The notes below the pieces were generated by a model that did not search any database, was not told the origin of the DNA, and saw only the letters and a program-made list of their open reading frames with translations. DNA of 31,016 nucleotides from Trichoplax adhaerens (taxonomy: Eukaryota > Placozoa > Uniplacotomia > Trichoplacea > Trichoplacidae): the NCBI RefSeq assembly GCF_000150275.1, contig NW_002060952.1, forward strand, positions 1,672,313 through 1,703,328, given 5' to 3'. Every line of letters begins with the position of its first letter. Positions within the stretch are counted from its first letter, which is position 1. Position numbers and translations under genes: made by a program. Shown piece after piece: positions 15,715-30,700 of the stretch.

Positions 15715-16049
15715 GTAAAATTGTTTAAAGTGAATCATTCATAAATTTCCTGATTCGATTAATAAGCTGATTAAAATTCCATGCTAATATATATACAGAG
15801 CTGATCGAAGGGCTCTAGATCGCACATGACGAAGCTAAGACGCTGTCATTTTGATATCTTATTCGTTTTATTTGATAATACAACAAATAGATTTTCAAGA
15901 AGTTTTACGTAAACCGAAAACAGCTGCTACAACGTAATCAGAGCAGATGTTGTTTGTAAATATCAATACCTTTCTTAAACGACAATTAATTCAAAAGCTT
16001 CTATTAAGTTTGGCTATTGCTACTAATTAATGAATTCTTAGCAGATAAA

Positions 16050-18600
16050 TAATTAAAACATTTACGCATTCTACTACTGCTATACTTTGTATCAGAAATA
16101 ATTTAATACCTATATAATTAAGAATAAATAAGATATGATTTAGTCATAAAATAAAATTTCTTTGACATTTATATGTAAATGAACGTCTTTGTAAAATTAA
16201 TAAGTAGTTCGGTATTGAATGTAGACGCATCTCTTTATTTACTTATTATGCTGATATAGGAAATATATTTTATGCATTTATTAGATCTGCAATAAAATAA
16301 AAAGATACACTGATTCATTATCATTATCAAAATATTATTAAAGGTTGCCAATGGTTAGCACAAACTTGGTGAGAAGAAATTTTGTATTTCTATTTATTTT
16401 ACGTCTACATGATACATTAAAAAAATTTTTTAATCGGATAAGTTGATCCATGCCCATTAGAAATCCTAATAGAAGGCAACATAAATTCAATATTTAATAA
16501 ATTTTTAAAATTTTGCTAAGTTTACATCTGGTAGCTATAAACTTTTCAATTATCTAACTTGAAAAATCTGTTTACTCGATATCTTAACAGATTATGAAAT
16601 AAAAGCCTCTGAATATGTTAGGTTGTAGATATCAATCGGTAAGTAACTTTGGAAAATATCTATATACATTAACCAAAACTAAACAATATCTTGTATGCTA
16701 GATCATTCTTAAATAATATACGAGCGAATGAGTAGTATTTTTGATCATTTCAGTTTACACCTATTATGAGCTGCATAACATCGGTAATAATCCTTGGCAA
16801 TATCTTTTGGCATATCTAACGCTATCTTTATTTGAATAGTACTGTACTGTTATTATGCGACATAATTTTGGAATGCTAAGCATCAATGATGTTAATATTA
16901 CGAAATAGCAGAGTTAAAAGATATCGACAAATTAACGTTGTCAAGTAGGAACGAAATATAGCTATTACGGATCGATGCATGACTAAACGATTAATGATAT
17001 TCCAGCGTTATAAATATAATTTGTTTTGCCTCGGAATGAAAGAGACAAAAAAATATCCATCAACGCCTTAACCAAGATTACTTAGTCTTGCTACCACAAA
17101 TAAATATAGATCCTTATAGTTGATTTGGTACAGAAAATTTTATTTTGAGCGTAAACTTAGTCCAACAGTTATATCATTTGCGGGACATTTTCGATAGTAA
17201 ATTAGTTGCATTACGAAGATTAAGGATTGATAACTATAATCAAAGACTGAAGCAATCGAATGTTATTGGTTCTTACGAGCTCAAGGAAATCATTTTCATT
17301 TAGCAAAATGTTAATTTGGTTCTAGCATCGTAAATACAATAATATTGATCATATAAGATAAATGACTTAAACTTTACTGCAATATTTTCCTAAGCAATCT
17401 GTCATCTTGAAATCTAAATAAAAGCAAATTATTTTGATTGTAAATATATCATAATGGAAATTATTTATTTATATAGTAAAGCGTAGCATAAATTAATGCC
17501 GTACTTACCTAGCGTACGTTTAAAATTGCGCTAACAAACATCCTCGCAGAATAGACGTATAAAAGATACCAATTGAATTCTCACGAGATTCTCAAGTGTA
17601 CCTTATTCATTAGCTCTTGTTTTCGATCCCACTACATCTGTATATCTATAATACAGAAACAGCGTCCAAGAATATCCTTCACTTGGCTTACACATGGTTT
17701 ATCAATTTACCCATATTTTAAAATTAGTACAGTATCTAATGTTAATGAGAACGAAAGCAGTTAAAAGGTATATGCTAATTGAATCCATTTAATTTCGATA
17801 TTCTACCAACGACGTTGATTTCTATGCGTGCTTCCATTTTAATTTTAAAAATCTTAATAATGGATTTATTTAAAAATCATTTTTATATCTATAACATAAG
17901 GAAGGAATAGACCATTATTCATATATTTTATTTTATTATCTTACAATTTAAATATACTGGCTTTCTAATAGTGCCCTTAATCTAAAATTACACATGCCAT
18001 AAAATCAATGAGAATATATTTTTTTAGCAACGGATTAAAGAAGTAGTTACATTGAAACATTTTATTTCTATTTAATGTTGATGTATTTCATATATATATA
18101 TAAATTTCTAAGATTGCTTTTTTCTTGGATTACTATGAGATCTATAAGAAGACATGAAAAAAAACTTAATGATGCTCTTTATATTATGGAGTTTGTTTTT
18201 GCCTTTATAAAGATAAATTTCCATTTCCCTCTATGTCTTTATTAGTCACGTAATTAATTGCTTATACTTGCAACTCACGAACTTAATCCTTAATGATTAA
18301 TATTTTTTAAAATAATTAGCCGTCGTAACGAAATTAGTAAACAAAGCGATAGAGATCATAACCTACAAAAATGCAAACTAAGTAACATGTGAAGCGATAT
18401 AAACTGATATTTCTCATTTAACAACAGCAAAATCGAAAAATTTTTTAAAGATTTTTACAGAAATAAGAGACTATTGATATAAAATATCATCATTATGAAC
18501 ATATTGCTAACGACTAACATTATTTGATTCAATCAAGTATGAAGAATGTTAATAAAATAATTAAATTAATATTTATCATTATTTACATCTACTAAGGAAT
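16050..18600. other. Intergenic region, no gene seen
   Basis: Very AT-rich with no recognisable exon. The longest open frame, about 17573-17764, begins at TTG, not ATG, and resembles no family I know, so it is not called. The promoter of gene B should lie toward the right end but no element stands out. Confidence 0.45.
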
Positions 18601-18642
18601 CTAATCGTTCTATTACAGATTTTCACTCATCCATTAATTTTA

Positions 18643-18700
18643 ATGGGTAGCTGTATTTTATTCTTGGCCATAATTACTTGCAAGCAGGTATCAACAGCAG
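18643..18700 (+). CDS. Gene B exon 1: start codon and signal peptide
   Basis: Encodes MGSCILFLAIITCKQVSTA and one base of the next codon. A hydrophobic core with small residues (STA) before the likely cleavage point is a typical eukaryotic signal peptide. The phase-1 donor gtacag joins to the first lectin exon 984 bases on, giving STA-DDLWYSHN. The frame is open upstream to a stop at 18562-18564 and contains no earlier ATG. An acceptor-like ctattacag ends at 18618, so a 5' non-coding exon may precede it. Confidence 0.65.
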
Positions 18701-21700
18701 GTACAGTTTAATTTCAAACTTGAAGTGAGTTTAAGTTTTCCATTAATAAATATCTCAAAATTAATAGAATATGGCTTTGTATTACATTAATGATGAAATT
18801 AGGCCAGGCTTATTGGTTTTTTCAGTACAGCATCAAAATTTACGAAATAGTTTTGCAAAGATTCGACGCTTTGCCTTTTTTAGCCTCGAGCATGTGAATA
18901 ATTGACTATAACTGAAAAAAAATGTTTACAAAGAAAGGTTATAGTACATCCATTTTCTAGACAAAACTTCTAATATCGGCAGCGATATAAAGTTATCTAA
19001 TAATTAGTTGGAAAATATACCTATACATCAATTAATAACACTGGAATAATATTCATAGTAATCTAAACGTTGTTAGATAACAATAGGCTATTTTATTACG
19101 TTTGTTGGGCGATCAGTGTCAAGACCAGAGATTGAGGAACTAAACTATAATAAGTAAAAACTTGGTTTATATACAGCGATATTATGCATTAGTGATTCAC
19201 ACTATACATTGCATATTACACATTACTAATGATTTTATTAGATAAGGTTGATGACATTAACACAATTAAGATAAGGTCTCTGTACTGATATAAATCCTTC
19301 TGTATTGATGTGAGTAACTCTTCTTATCAATTAATGTTATAAATACATAAAATTAGATCCCCAAAAATTGAAATTTAAGTGTATACTAGTAGCAACAGTG
19401 CATAGCTTTGTATTTACTTTATGATTTTGAGGTTGGTTAATTATATAAATTCTTTCTATTACCCTTAATGACTATTTCATTCATATTCTAAAGGCAAGAG
19501 TAAAATTTTAATATCTTATTTAGCTCCTATGTATCATTGGATACTGTTCCTGTTTTCTATATACGATGACACTTGAATAAGATTAAAATCTATATTCCTT
19601 CCTATATATGTATATGAATCCGGTTAATTCAAGTAAACATTACTATACGCCATACGCTAAAGACTCCATTCTTTCTCTTTGTAGACGACCTATGGTACAG
19701 TCATAACTCCAAACGTTATTTCTTTAGTCAGACTACTCTAACATTCCAAGCTGCAGTCAATTACTGTCGAGATACCTACGGCGGTAGTTTACTTGAAATC
19801 AGTGGACATAATGAAAATACTGTTATAAGAAATATGCTGATCTCAGAAAATGCTCCATCAGCGATATTCTGGATTGGAATACAAGATTCTAGTGGTTTTT
19901 TTGCCAATGCTGTATGGCATCATAGCAATGCGAGCGTTGGTGACTGGAATCTATGGTATCAGGATATCGTTGTTGATCCATCAAAGTTATGTACTGGAGT
20001 TTTCGAGATATTTGGTACATTTTTCTGGAAGAATTTGAGATGTTCTGATCCTTACCGATTCATTTGCCAAATAGGTTTGTTGAATTTGATTTTTTAAAGC
20101 CAACAGTTTAATTTAATTCTTTAGTGCTTTGACAGATTGACAAATTGCCCTAGCATTATGTATTTCAAAGGTTGTTTGATTAAAAGATACTTAAGATTTC
20201 AATGCATTGAATTTCATGTTTCTTACTTGGGTAATATGTACAATACGTTTATATATAAAATGCTTAATGTTTATAGTCTTATAGTCTTCATTAATTGAAC
20301 TTCACATTACAATTATAACAATATTTTTTTAGTAGTGATATGCTTTAGTAGTAGCTTAAATTTAGATAATGCTAACAATTAAGCATATTATAAATTTGAA
20401 ACAGTAATTTGTGTTGTTTGGCTATATAAATTCACGAGTATTATTCCATTTCAATCTATCTGGACATATCGTGATCAAGCATTTGCTATTTTAAATCTAC
20501 AAATACATCATAGGTGCCAGTTGTAGTGAAAAATAGGATTTACTAGAGGATAAAATATACGAGTATTACGATATAAGCCCTTTATGGAGTGTTATTTTGC
20601 TTAGATTAGTTTCAGTCTAGATCTCCAAGAGTCTTTGTAGTTACTGTCCTGCCTTAATAGTAAGTTTAATAAAGGTATATCCTGTTGTAATATAACTAGT
20701 ATTGTGATTGTAGGCTGTTAGCCATGTTTAGTATAATGTACGGTAGATATTTATCCTAAGAGATATTTGGTAGCTATAACTATAGACTGTAGTGGTAGAG
20801 ACTCTATGCTAGAGTACAGGTGACTATATACAGTAAGGTGGTGAGTTACTAATAAGGCTATAGGTAAAAATAGAACTGTAAATCATATATTAGGATATGG
20901 TTAATTCACTGTACTTTGGCTGGTGTGAATAATGTCTACGTAAGTACTGTAGTCGTATCCATATTGGATTAATGATGGTCCGCAGTAGAATAGCCTTACT
21001 AAGAATAATTTAACTATGTGTAAAATAAGGTAAAAGGTTGCCATGCAGATTGTAGCTGCGAATGCTACGAAAAGTATAAAATCAAGCTACTTTAGATTAT
21101 TCTGTTAGTTCGTTGTAGAAGTCTTTAGAAGTAGTATTCGGCTAGAGTAGAACTGTGTGTAGTTAATCTTTGTATAAGATTCAATAAAGCCCTTATTTTT
21201 CTAAAATTTGGAATCTCGTGATTGGTATATATCACACCTGTTCTTGGTGCATCATATTTAAATTATCGAGCTTAGATAAAGGTAGCCAGCACTTTCACAC
21301 TATAAAACGTGCGAAATGTTAATTATTACTGGCTATCGTTATTTCAAAGGCCATTGATACCCATCAGACACTTTGCGAAAAACTCTTGTCTAATCTTTTA
21401 GATAAAAGTGTATTTTATCAATATCGTGTAAAATTTATACGTAACACGATTAAGCTGGATTCTTATTAATCATAAACTGCGATCTAATCGAGCATATTAA
21501 TTTCAGGAAATATTGTCGTTATGCTTATTTTTAGATTTAAATACAACAACATCGAATTCCATATTAGCTTCCTATCTCTTTGCTAGCTACCCGCGACCTC
21601 CGCGTAAGCGTTTAGTTGGATAATTTATATTTTATCGCTTATGAACGTTAGCAATACTAATATAAATAAATCAGCTAATTTTATTAAATGATCTCATTCT

Positions 21701-24700
21701 AATATATTAGATGAAAATGTTTGCAAAGCACCAAATATCGTATTTAATAATACTTGCTTAAGTCCTCATAATACTTTACTGCCGTTTAATTTATCAATTA
21801 ATTACTGCAAAGCCATTGGTAAACGCTTACTTCAAGTAGAATCTCAAGCGAAATCACAAGTTTTAAATTCAATAATATCCTCAACTATGGAAGTCTGGAT
21901 AGGACTACGTAGTCATTTATCTAAAAGTGTTAGTAAGAAAGATTTTACATGGTTGTATGATGATCCTAATCTGCTTGCATCTAACTTTACTGCTTGGGAA
22001 AAATTTACTCCTATTACTATAAATAATCCAATATCGGGTAAATGTGCTACGATAAAGAGGGATTCATTGCTATGGAAAAACAGACCTTGCCAATCCTTTT
22101 ATCCATTTATTTGTCAGCAAGGTACTGTAATATTTGAAAAGTTATTCAACTTCTTGTGCATTGCTTACGATCACTGATATGCTTGATTTCTAATAGAAAT
22201 GACTTGTCCAGCTGGTTGGTTGCAATTTAGAGATAGCTGCTATCAAGTTATGAATCCATACGGTGTTGGTACATACTGGCTTGGAGCTTTTTTATCTTGC
22301 AAGTTTTCTTATTCTAGCGGTTTAGCAATCATTGCCAGTAAAGACGAAATGAAATTTATCGAAAGCGTAGCTTTATCACTCAATCGCCCACTATGGATTG
22401 CTATGAAAGCTGATGGAAAAGGGCTTCGATGGAATAGTAAAGAGAACATTACTAACCACTACCAGATACCACCAAATGCGTATTGTATGTTAGTGAAACC
22501 TACTGGAAATCGAGTCACTTGGGAATTTTCTTCTTGTAGCACTGGGATCGGTGCTTATCCATTGTGTCAAAAAGGTACATTAGCCAAGGGAATAACTGAT
22601 AACTTATAAAAAGACATAGAATTAATGCGCTAGATCATTAATCTTCCTGAAGTAATTTAAACTAACATTTCTTTTATTCTGATTAGCTGCAACACCTATT
22701 ACTTTAAATAATTCTGAGGTAATCTATCGGATATTTATATGGAATGGTTTAAAGTATCATAATTGTTTGAGAAAATATTTATATTTAATCATTTTATTTA
22801 CAAGCATACCCGAATTAAATTATTGCAGACAAGTTTAAGTAGCTTCCAGTTTCTAAAATTCTAGCGATTAACTAATACTACACGATTTAAGCAGGTTCAA
22901 TTAATCAAATATAGCTACAAATAAGCGGTAAAACCATGCTGTATTCAAGCAAGAAGTCCTTCTTTTTCTTTATTTGATAAATTAAAATTTATGATTACTT
23001 AATTTGTCACGGTACCCTAAAGCGACTTTTAATAAGCATAAATAATTTCAGGATATTATTTCCTGTAACTTCTTATAAAAAATGAAGTAATAACTCAGCA
23101 ATTACTGTTACTAGATTATCGAATATTTATTTACTGACACACTATCATAAATCTTTTCTTCTCTAAGTTCGATGCAAAAATCACCTTGACTTAGTGCAGC
23201 CAGGTTCGCTATGCTATATTGATTGATGTATCTACCGTCTTTATAGGGTTTGACAACAGCTGCTATTGTTGACTCCATCGGGAAGGATATTTTCCGTAAG
23301 TAATATGAATTCTTATGACAAACTACAATAATATAAGCTGCAATCTTCATTTCTAAATATATACACAACTTTGATTAGCTACTTGTCCAGATAATTGGTT
23401 GCGATATAGAAACTATTGCTACTACCTTGAAACTACGACTGGCAATTACTTACAAGGAAAAAATCGATGTAAGAATAATTTGGAAGCCTATCCAGCAATT
23501 ATTAATGACGCCGAGAAGGAAATGATAATAAGATCTATTCTTGGCATCGATGATGAGGTATGGATAGGATTAGAAGGTACATCGAACAACTTCACGTGGT
23601 ACGAGAATTTGGCAAGCATCAACTATACCAATTTAGTTGCTCATGCCTGTTATCCAGAAAATTCATGTAATTGTACGGTGTTAAAAAAATCAAATGAATT
23701 TTTAAGCTCTTGGTATGTTCGAGACTGCAATCTTAATGCTTCTATTCTTTGCCAAAGGAGTAAGTAACACCTATTTTATTTACTTTTTAAAATTTCATAC
23801 AAATTTTATCGTTTATGGTAACAAGTAGATGTTGCATGTCACTTCTTAAGACCTTGCTTTAACTATTACTGTACTATGCTGCTAATAGAAATTTGTAACG
23901 AGAAAAATAAACCACGTCTAAAGCATAACTCTAAATACCGACGATTCCTCATCGTCGAGAGATCACAGTAACCAGCAAGTGTCTCCCAGATAATACTGTA
24001 AATCTTAACTGCTTCATTTTTAAATCATTTAATTTATAGTCACATAAACATTAATTAAAGCACATAGATATTATCAAGTATCCAGTTATCTAGTAAAGCA
24101 TGCAAGATATCATAAATAATTCCATATCAGTAAGTTCCTGTTTAAGTTATCATATGAAATTGATCTAACAGCTATTGTACGCCTATAAAGCTACTCCGTA
24201 ACAATGATCGCTATCCTTGGCTAGATTGAATAAATAAACTGAAGTACAGATTAATAGTAGTATAATAAGATACTCTTGGTAGATACTAAATATCTAATTA
24301 TTCAAATATATAGTTATCATGTAAACTAAATACTATTTTTGAATCTTGAACTTTTGATATAGGTGCCATCGGATATACGTCTGAATTGATTCAAAATTTT
24401 AGCAAATTTAGTGAGTTCCAACCAAGCTGTTATTAAGCTACAGTATCAAATCAATTTTGCAGATAGAATGCGTTGTGGAAGTGCATAATTAATTGTAGTA
24501 AATTTTCATTTTCAGTTCTCTTTAATTTATAGAAAATCGCACATTACTATATTTGCGAAGTACCAGTAATGCATACTTTATAGTTGTCGCAATCCAATAG
24601 CTATGTATAGGATTTTGAAATACTGATGATAACTGTTTTATTTAGGTGAGCTTCAAACCAATTGTCCAACAGATTGGAATATTAACGGTGTTAACTGCAT

Positions 24701-27700
24701 CCAAATCACATTTCAGAAACTAAGATTTTACAATGCTCGAGAATTCTGTAGCTATCATAAATCGGATCTTATTTCACTATCATCGATAGATTTAGAACAA
24801 GTAACTCAAAATTTAATTGAGCAGAAAGCAGTAAATCAATTAGTCAACATTACGGGAGTTTCATTTTGGATTGGCTTATATAAGGTAAATAATACTTTCC
24901 AATGGCTCCAAGATTCGACAGCAGTGCAAGAAAATTCCAAATTGGAATTTAGATCGACTGCCGGTACTAGCCAACTTCGATGTGCAGTGATGGAATACAT
25001 GCATTTAAATGGTACTTGGGTTTGGTATACCGTCGATTGTGTAAGCCATCGAGCTTACCTAATATGCAGGAAAACGATAGGTATAATACAGCAATTAATT
25101 CGATTTCTTTTAAAGCTACAATTTAATACTAATCGATTGCAATTTACTGCATTTGTATCATTTTGAGTTGCTTATGGATTTACAGTTATTGCCGTTTTTA
25201 TAATAATTCTTTTAGTCGTTTTACCCCAATTCTTTGTAACTTAATAATTTGATAGCTTATTTTTTATATGATTTTGAGTTGGCTATTGATTCATAAACTA
25301 TTATAGTCTCCACTTTTATTCTAAATCTTTCTCACATTGATAGCTAAGTAGAAGATGGATATCATTTGTAATAGTACCAAAATTTTAACTATAGTAAATT
25401 TTAACAACTTTAAGCTGATATCTATCATAAGTGATAATTCTAAGTTTTAATATTATACTCACGGTATCTAATTGCTTATAAATTTATCGATTCACAGCTA
25501 TTGTTACCTATACCATGCATGATTCATGTATTCATTTTACCGTATATCGTATATTTTTGTGCATTGATATCTACCTTTTGCCTAAGATTAATTTAAGCTG
25601 GCTATTCATTCACAAATTGTATATAATTCGTGAAGTTTCTGCTTCAATTCTTAACTTATTATACGTCAATAGATGTAGATAGGGTGGATATCCTTTACTA
25701 TTATACTAGAATTCTTATTTTAGTAAATCTCAGCTGCTTAATTGCTGATATCATTTATAAGTAATAAATCTAAATTTTAATATTATCCATACGGCTTCTA
25801 ATGTACATTGTGAATATTTCATTGAAAAACGATTGTCTGTTAATGTTTATCTACAGTATAGTAAATGATAAATTTTTTTATTAGATCTAGAAAGCGACAC
25901 CTCAACATTCCCTATGGTTCAATCAACCACCCAGGTTCCAGTCACTACAGAGGATTCTGAAACTGGAGCAATTTCTTTTGCTATTGATGCAGTGATAGCC
26001 AATACGGAAGATTCTTCAACCACAGACATTTCTACTAATACTATTGTAACCACTCCAAACATTTCCACTACTACTACAGAGAATTCTACAACTTCGAATA
26101 TTTTTACTACTACTAGTGCTGTGACAGCTGCTGTGGAGAATTCTACAACCCTGAACGTTTCTGCTACTACCAACGCGGCGACAGCCACTACAGAGAATTC
26201 TATAACTACTAAAATTTCTATTACTACCAGTGCAGCGACAGCTGCTGTAGAAGATTCTACAACCCTAAGCATTCCTGCTGCTACTAACACAGCGACAGCC
26301 ACTACAGAGAATTCTACAACCACAAAAATTTCTACTACTACTAGTGCAGCGACATCTGCTGTAGAAGATTCTACAACCCTAAGCATTCCTGCTGCTACTA
26401 ACACAGCGACAGCCACTACAGAGAATTCTACAACCACAAAAATTTCTACTACTACTAGTGCAGCGACAGCTGCTTTAGGGGATTCTACAACCCCGAACAT
26501 TTCTACTACTACTAACACAGCGACAGTTACCACAGAGAATTCTACAACCAAAAAAATTTCTACTACCACTAACACAACTACAGCCACTATAGAGGATTCT
26601 ACGACTCCAACCATTTCTACTACTACTAACGCAGCGACAGTTACTACGAAGGATTCTAAAACCGTAAATATTTCTATTACTACTGATGCAAAGACAGCCA
26701 CTATAGAGGATTCTCCAATCGTAAACGTTTCTACTACTAAAAACGGAGTGATAGCCACTATAGAGGATTCTACAATCGCAAATATTTCTGTTACTACTAA
26801 CGTAGCGACTACCACTACAGAGGATTCTACAACTTCAAGCTTTTCTACTGCTACTAATAATGCAGTAACAACCAATACAGTTCCCATTACGAAAAGAAAT
26901 CCACGTACTATTGAAGCTTTAACAAACATTGGTTTGTTGCTAGAATTAAATAAAGGATAAGAATATAAATATAATATCAATTTGTCTTTTACGCTCAATA
27001 TTCTGATTTGAATTGGAAATATCCAACAGGTACAACTACGACAACGATGTTATCAACTGTAAGCACTTTGTCCACTAGAGTGGCAACAAATCGAAACCAA
27101 ACCTATGATAATATTGATGAAGTTGTAGATAATGCTGGATTAGAACTAGCGGGAAAGTTATCGCTCTTTGCGAATTCTAACAACTCTCAAGTTTCTTATT
27201 ATTATCAAAAATTAGGTACGTCATTAGTCATATTGAAATTTAATTTAATTTCCTCTTATTTCTATCTGATTTTCGATTTAATAGCAAATTACATAACATT
27301 TTTTAAAGACACATACTACCAGAATTGTTTATAGTGGGGTTATTATCGTCGGAACCTACTGAATTTTAACTCTACTTTCGTTTACAAAAGGTGCTCGGTA
27401 CACCAGTGATATAATTGAGGCATGCTGTCGATCAAACAGTTGTCGTAGGTTTTAAAATAGCTAACCAGATTTTGTTTCTAATCAGCTATTTCCATGTTAA
27501 AATTTTCAAAAATCTCTACATATTGGAAAGTTTTCACTATTTACTGAAGTACGTAAATTTTCACATTCTGATGTGTAGGAAAATCTTTATTTAAGTTAGT
27601 AATTGAGATTATGCACTATACCACTAATATAATCGGGGTACACTGCTAATGATTATATAGCTATAGTGGTTTTTACTATCGCTTATTAGATTTTTTATAA

Positions 27701-30700
27701 TCAGCCATTGCTATATTAAAATATTTAACATCTTCTCACATTAAATTTTTCTACAATTTGCTGAGGTACTGTACGTGAATTTTTTATTTAGAGCTTGGTA
27801 GAATCTTAATCTAAGTTAATAATTGAGATTACTTGTTAGCTTATTACTCTTCGTACCAAGTTTTTACATGTTATACTCTATTGATTTTATCTAAATTCAC
27901 TGATCTGACTTTGTTTTTATTCAGCGATTACTATATTAAAATTTTCAAATTCTCTAGATATTAAATATTCGTATTTTTCGCTATAAGCTGAAGGATGTAA
28001 ATTTTTACTTTTTGAAGTATAGTAGAATGTTAATTTTAGTTAATAATTGAGATAGTTTACCAGCTTATTACTCTCCGTACCAAATTTTTACGCATTGTGC
28101 TCTATCAATTTGTCTAAAAATATGTACAATATTTGCTACTTAAAAGCGATAATGAAGTCATTTTGCATTAATATTGAGCTGTTATACAACAAGGGGTTTG
28201 GTATATTCTCACAAGTACTAATAAAAAAGTGGTAACAGCATACATTGACATCAACATTGAAGAAGAAGTATCAGCTGTACAAGAATCTGACACTGGTCAT
28301 CCATTAAAAGTTAAAGTTCCTACATCTATAATCGATAATAAATATGAAGGTATTCAAATTAATTAGCTAGCATTTATATCACATAACCTGTATTTTATAA
28401 GACGAATCTACTGATTCCGACGTGATTATAATTATAAATCCTACTCGATCTTAATAATATAATTACTTCTACACTCTAAAATACATTCATTACTAGGACA
28501 ATTTCAAATAGCGATTGGAATTTATAAATCTACGCAATTTCAGCAACGTAATAGGTACATCATCAAATCCAGCTATATCTTAATTTATTTTGATATACAG
28601 CATTGGTACCGATGTCATCCTATTTCTATCAATTTGAAAGGAAGTTAAATCTTTAAATCGAAAGATTATAGAAGAATTATTACGATAAGAGATAAACATT
28701 ATATTGACTAATAGTGACAAAATACTTTTCAGTATTTTATGTCATTAGTTTTTAATTTCGCATTAATAAATTCAAATTCAGGGAAAGGGCCCTTTAATTA
28801 ATTAAAATTGCAGCAGTAGTTCTTTTAAATGTGGGTTAAAATAAACTTTATAATGCCAAATGTTAAGCTACATTTCTCGGACAGTCTAACGATAAATGCG
28901 AAAGCACTTCTATTAGTATTTTACTTTTCGTAATTATTAACGACTAAAATCATGATTATCATCTTTCCTTATCTATTGCTTTTGCATAGCTACATTAATA
29001 TCGTGACATATTACAAATTTTTATTGTAAGAGTAAGAACTAATAATTTCTTTGTTTGCGAATTGGAAGACGTTGAAATTATTAATTACTAATTTTGAATC
29101 TTACTTTATTTTTCTATGAATTTTTCTAATCACTAATTTCTTTCTCTTATAGAATACAACAGCCACTAAAATACGCTGTATCGTGTCAAATTCGGCCAAT
29201 AATGAAAGGAACATTAAAAGAGCCGGTTGTATTTTTTTATGAAATTAAGGAGGTAAGGAATCATTCCTCGATATATCAGCCAATTTGAAGCAAAACTTGG
29301 ATCGAACTCTACGATTTATATATTTTACTTTTTATAGCTTATTAAAATGCAACTGTTATGTATATTAGTTAGTATTAAGATTAAGCAAATTAAACTAGAT
29401 TATGTTTCCAAAGCATGTGACCAGAACATTTCCTAATCTGTAAATCTGTAACGATCAAACAGTCTTTTTGCATTCTTGCTGTATAATATCCTTTTACTAC
29501 CAAAATTTTACAAGTTTTAAATTCTAACTACTAAAGTAGTAGATAATCTCACGAGATTGGTATGTAATATATATATATATTGTAGGGGAGTAACAAACAA
29601 CCCAGTTGTGCCTACTGGAAAAAGAAGTAAGATAAAACAATGGATGATAGATTGTGAAATAAATAATGAGTAAATAGATAGGTTTAAGAGAATGAGACAA
29701 TGCATAAATAGCTTTCTGAAGCATTGTTATGCAATGACGTCTGGTTAAATAACGGTATCTGTAGGCCTACATTGCTTGAAATATTCCTTATCTGTATGCT
29801 TATTTTTGAATTCTATTTAGCCATTGGGCTACTGATGGTTTGAAATTGGAAAAGATCAATGCTACAACTATAAAATGTCTATCGTATCATTTAACAAGTT
29901 TCTCCGTTCTGCTTCGTTTCAATAATTACTCGGTAAACCAAAAAAATTAAAGCAATTTGTACGCTAAATGCCATGCACTTAATAATTAAATTTACTGCAT
30001 ACATTAATGTTTTTATATACCTTTCCTCTACTATTGCTAAAGTCGCCGAAAATCCATGATAAAATCCTAAGCATAACAACCTATATCGGGTTATCTATAT
30101 CACTACTTTGTCTTATAGTGACGTTCTTAACTTTTACTGCGATCAGGTAGGCAATTATTGTTTTTATCTAATCGGATTCAAAGAGTAGTTTTCTAAAAAT
30201 CGATGATTTAATGAACACCTTAAAGTAGATCATGTGATGTACAGTAAATCTATCGATACTTCTATATAATAAACATAATAAAAAATTTACATCTTAAACT
30301 TGATAATTAACACTTCTTCTTCTTTTTAGGCAATTTCATAGCATACGCGGCTTGATTCATGCAAATATGGCAGCTTCTATGATAATTTCTACTACGGTAT
30401 TTTTACTTGGTATCCAATGGACAAATTCTCCGGTAGATCATAAGTAGCTATAGATAACTACAGTTTTATGTTTTAAGAGTAATTCAGTTTTATTCTTGAT
30501 TCGTTAAAGTATAAATGATAGTTCAAATTATATTCATGTATTTGTTATTGTACATATCTAGAAAGAGCTAATAAGTCTTACTAAGTATTCAATTCTAAAA
30601 TGTATTTTATCTTCGTGTCTATCTTACCATCATTTAGACTGTTGCATTAAAGTAAATAAATAAGTAAATTTAATTGCCTAACAGTGAAGGTTACACATTT

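Noticed and set aside
17573-17764. 63-codon open frame in the intergenic region
   Set aside because: Starts at TTG, has no recognisable motif and no neighbouring exon in phase.
25919-26998. Long open frame on the minus strand (359 codons, Val-rich)
   Set aside because: It is the antisense shadow of the Ser/Thr repeat exon: Thr codons of the form act/aca read as Val/Cys-type codons on the other strand and contain no stops. The plus strand is in frame with the lectin and GAIN exons.
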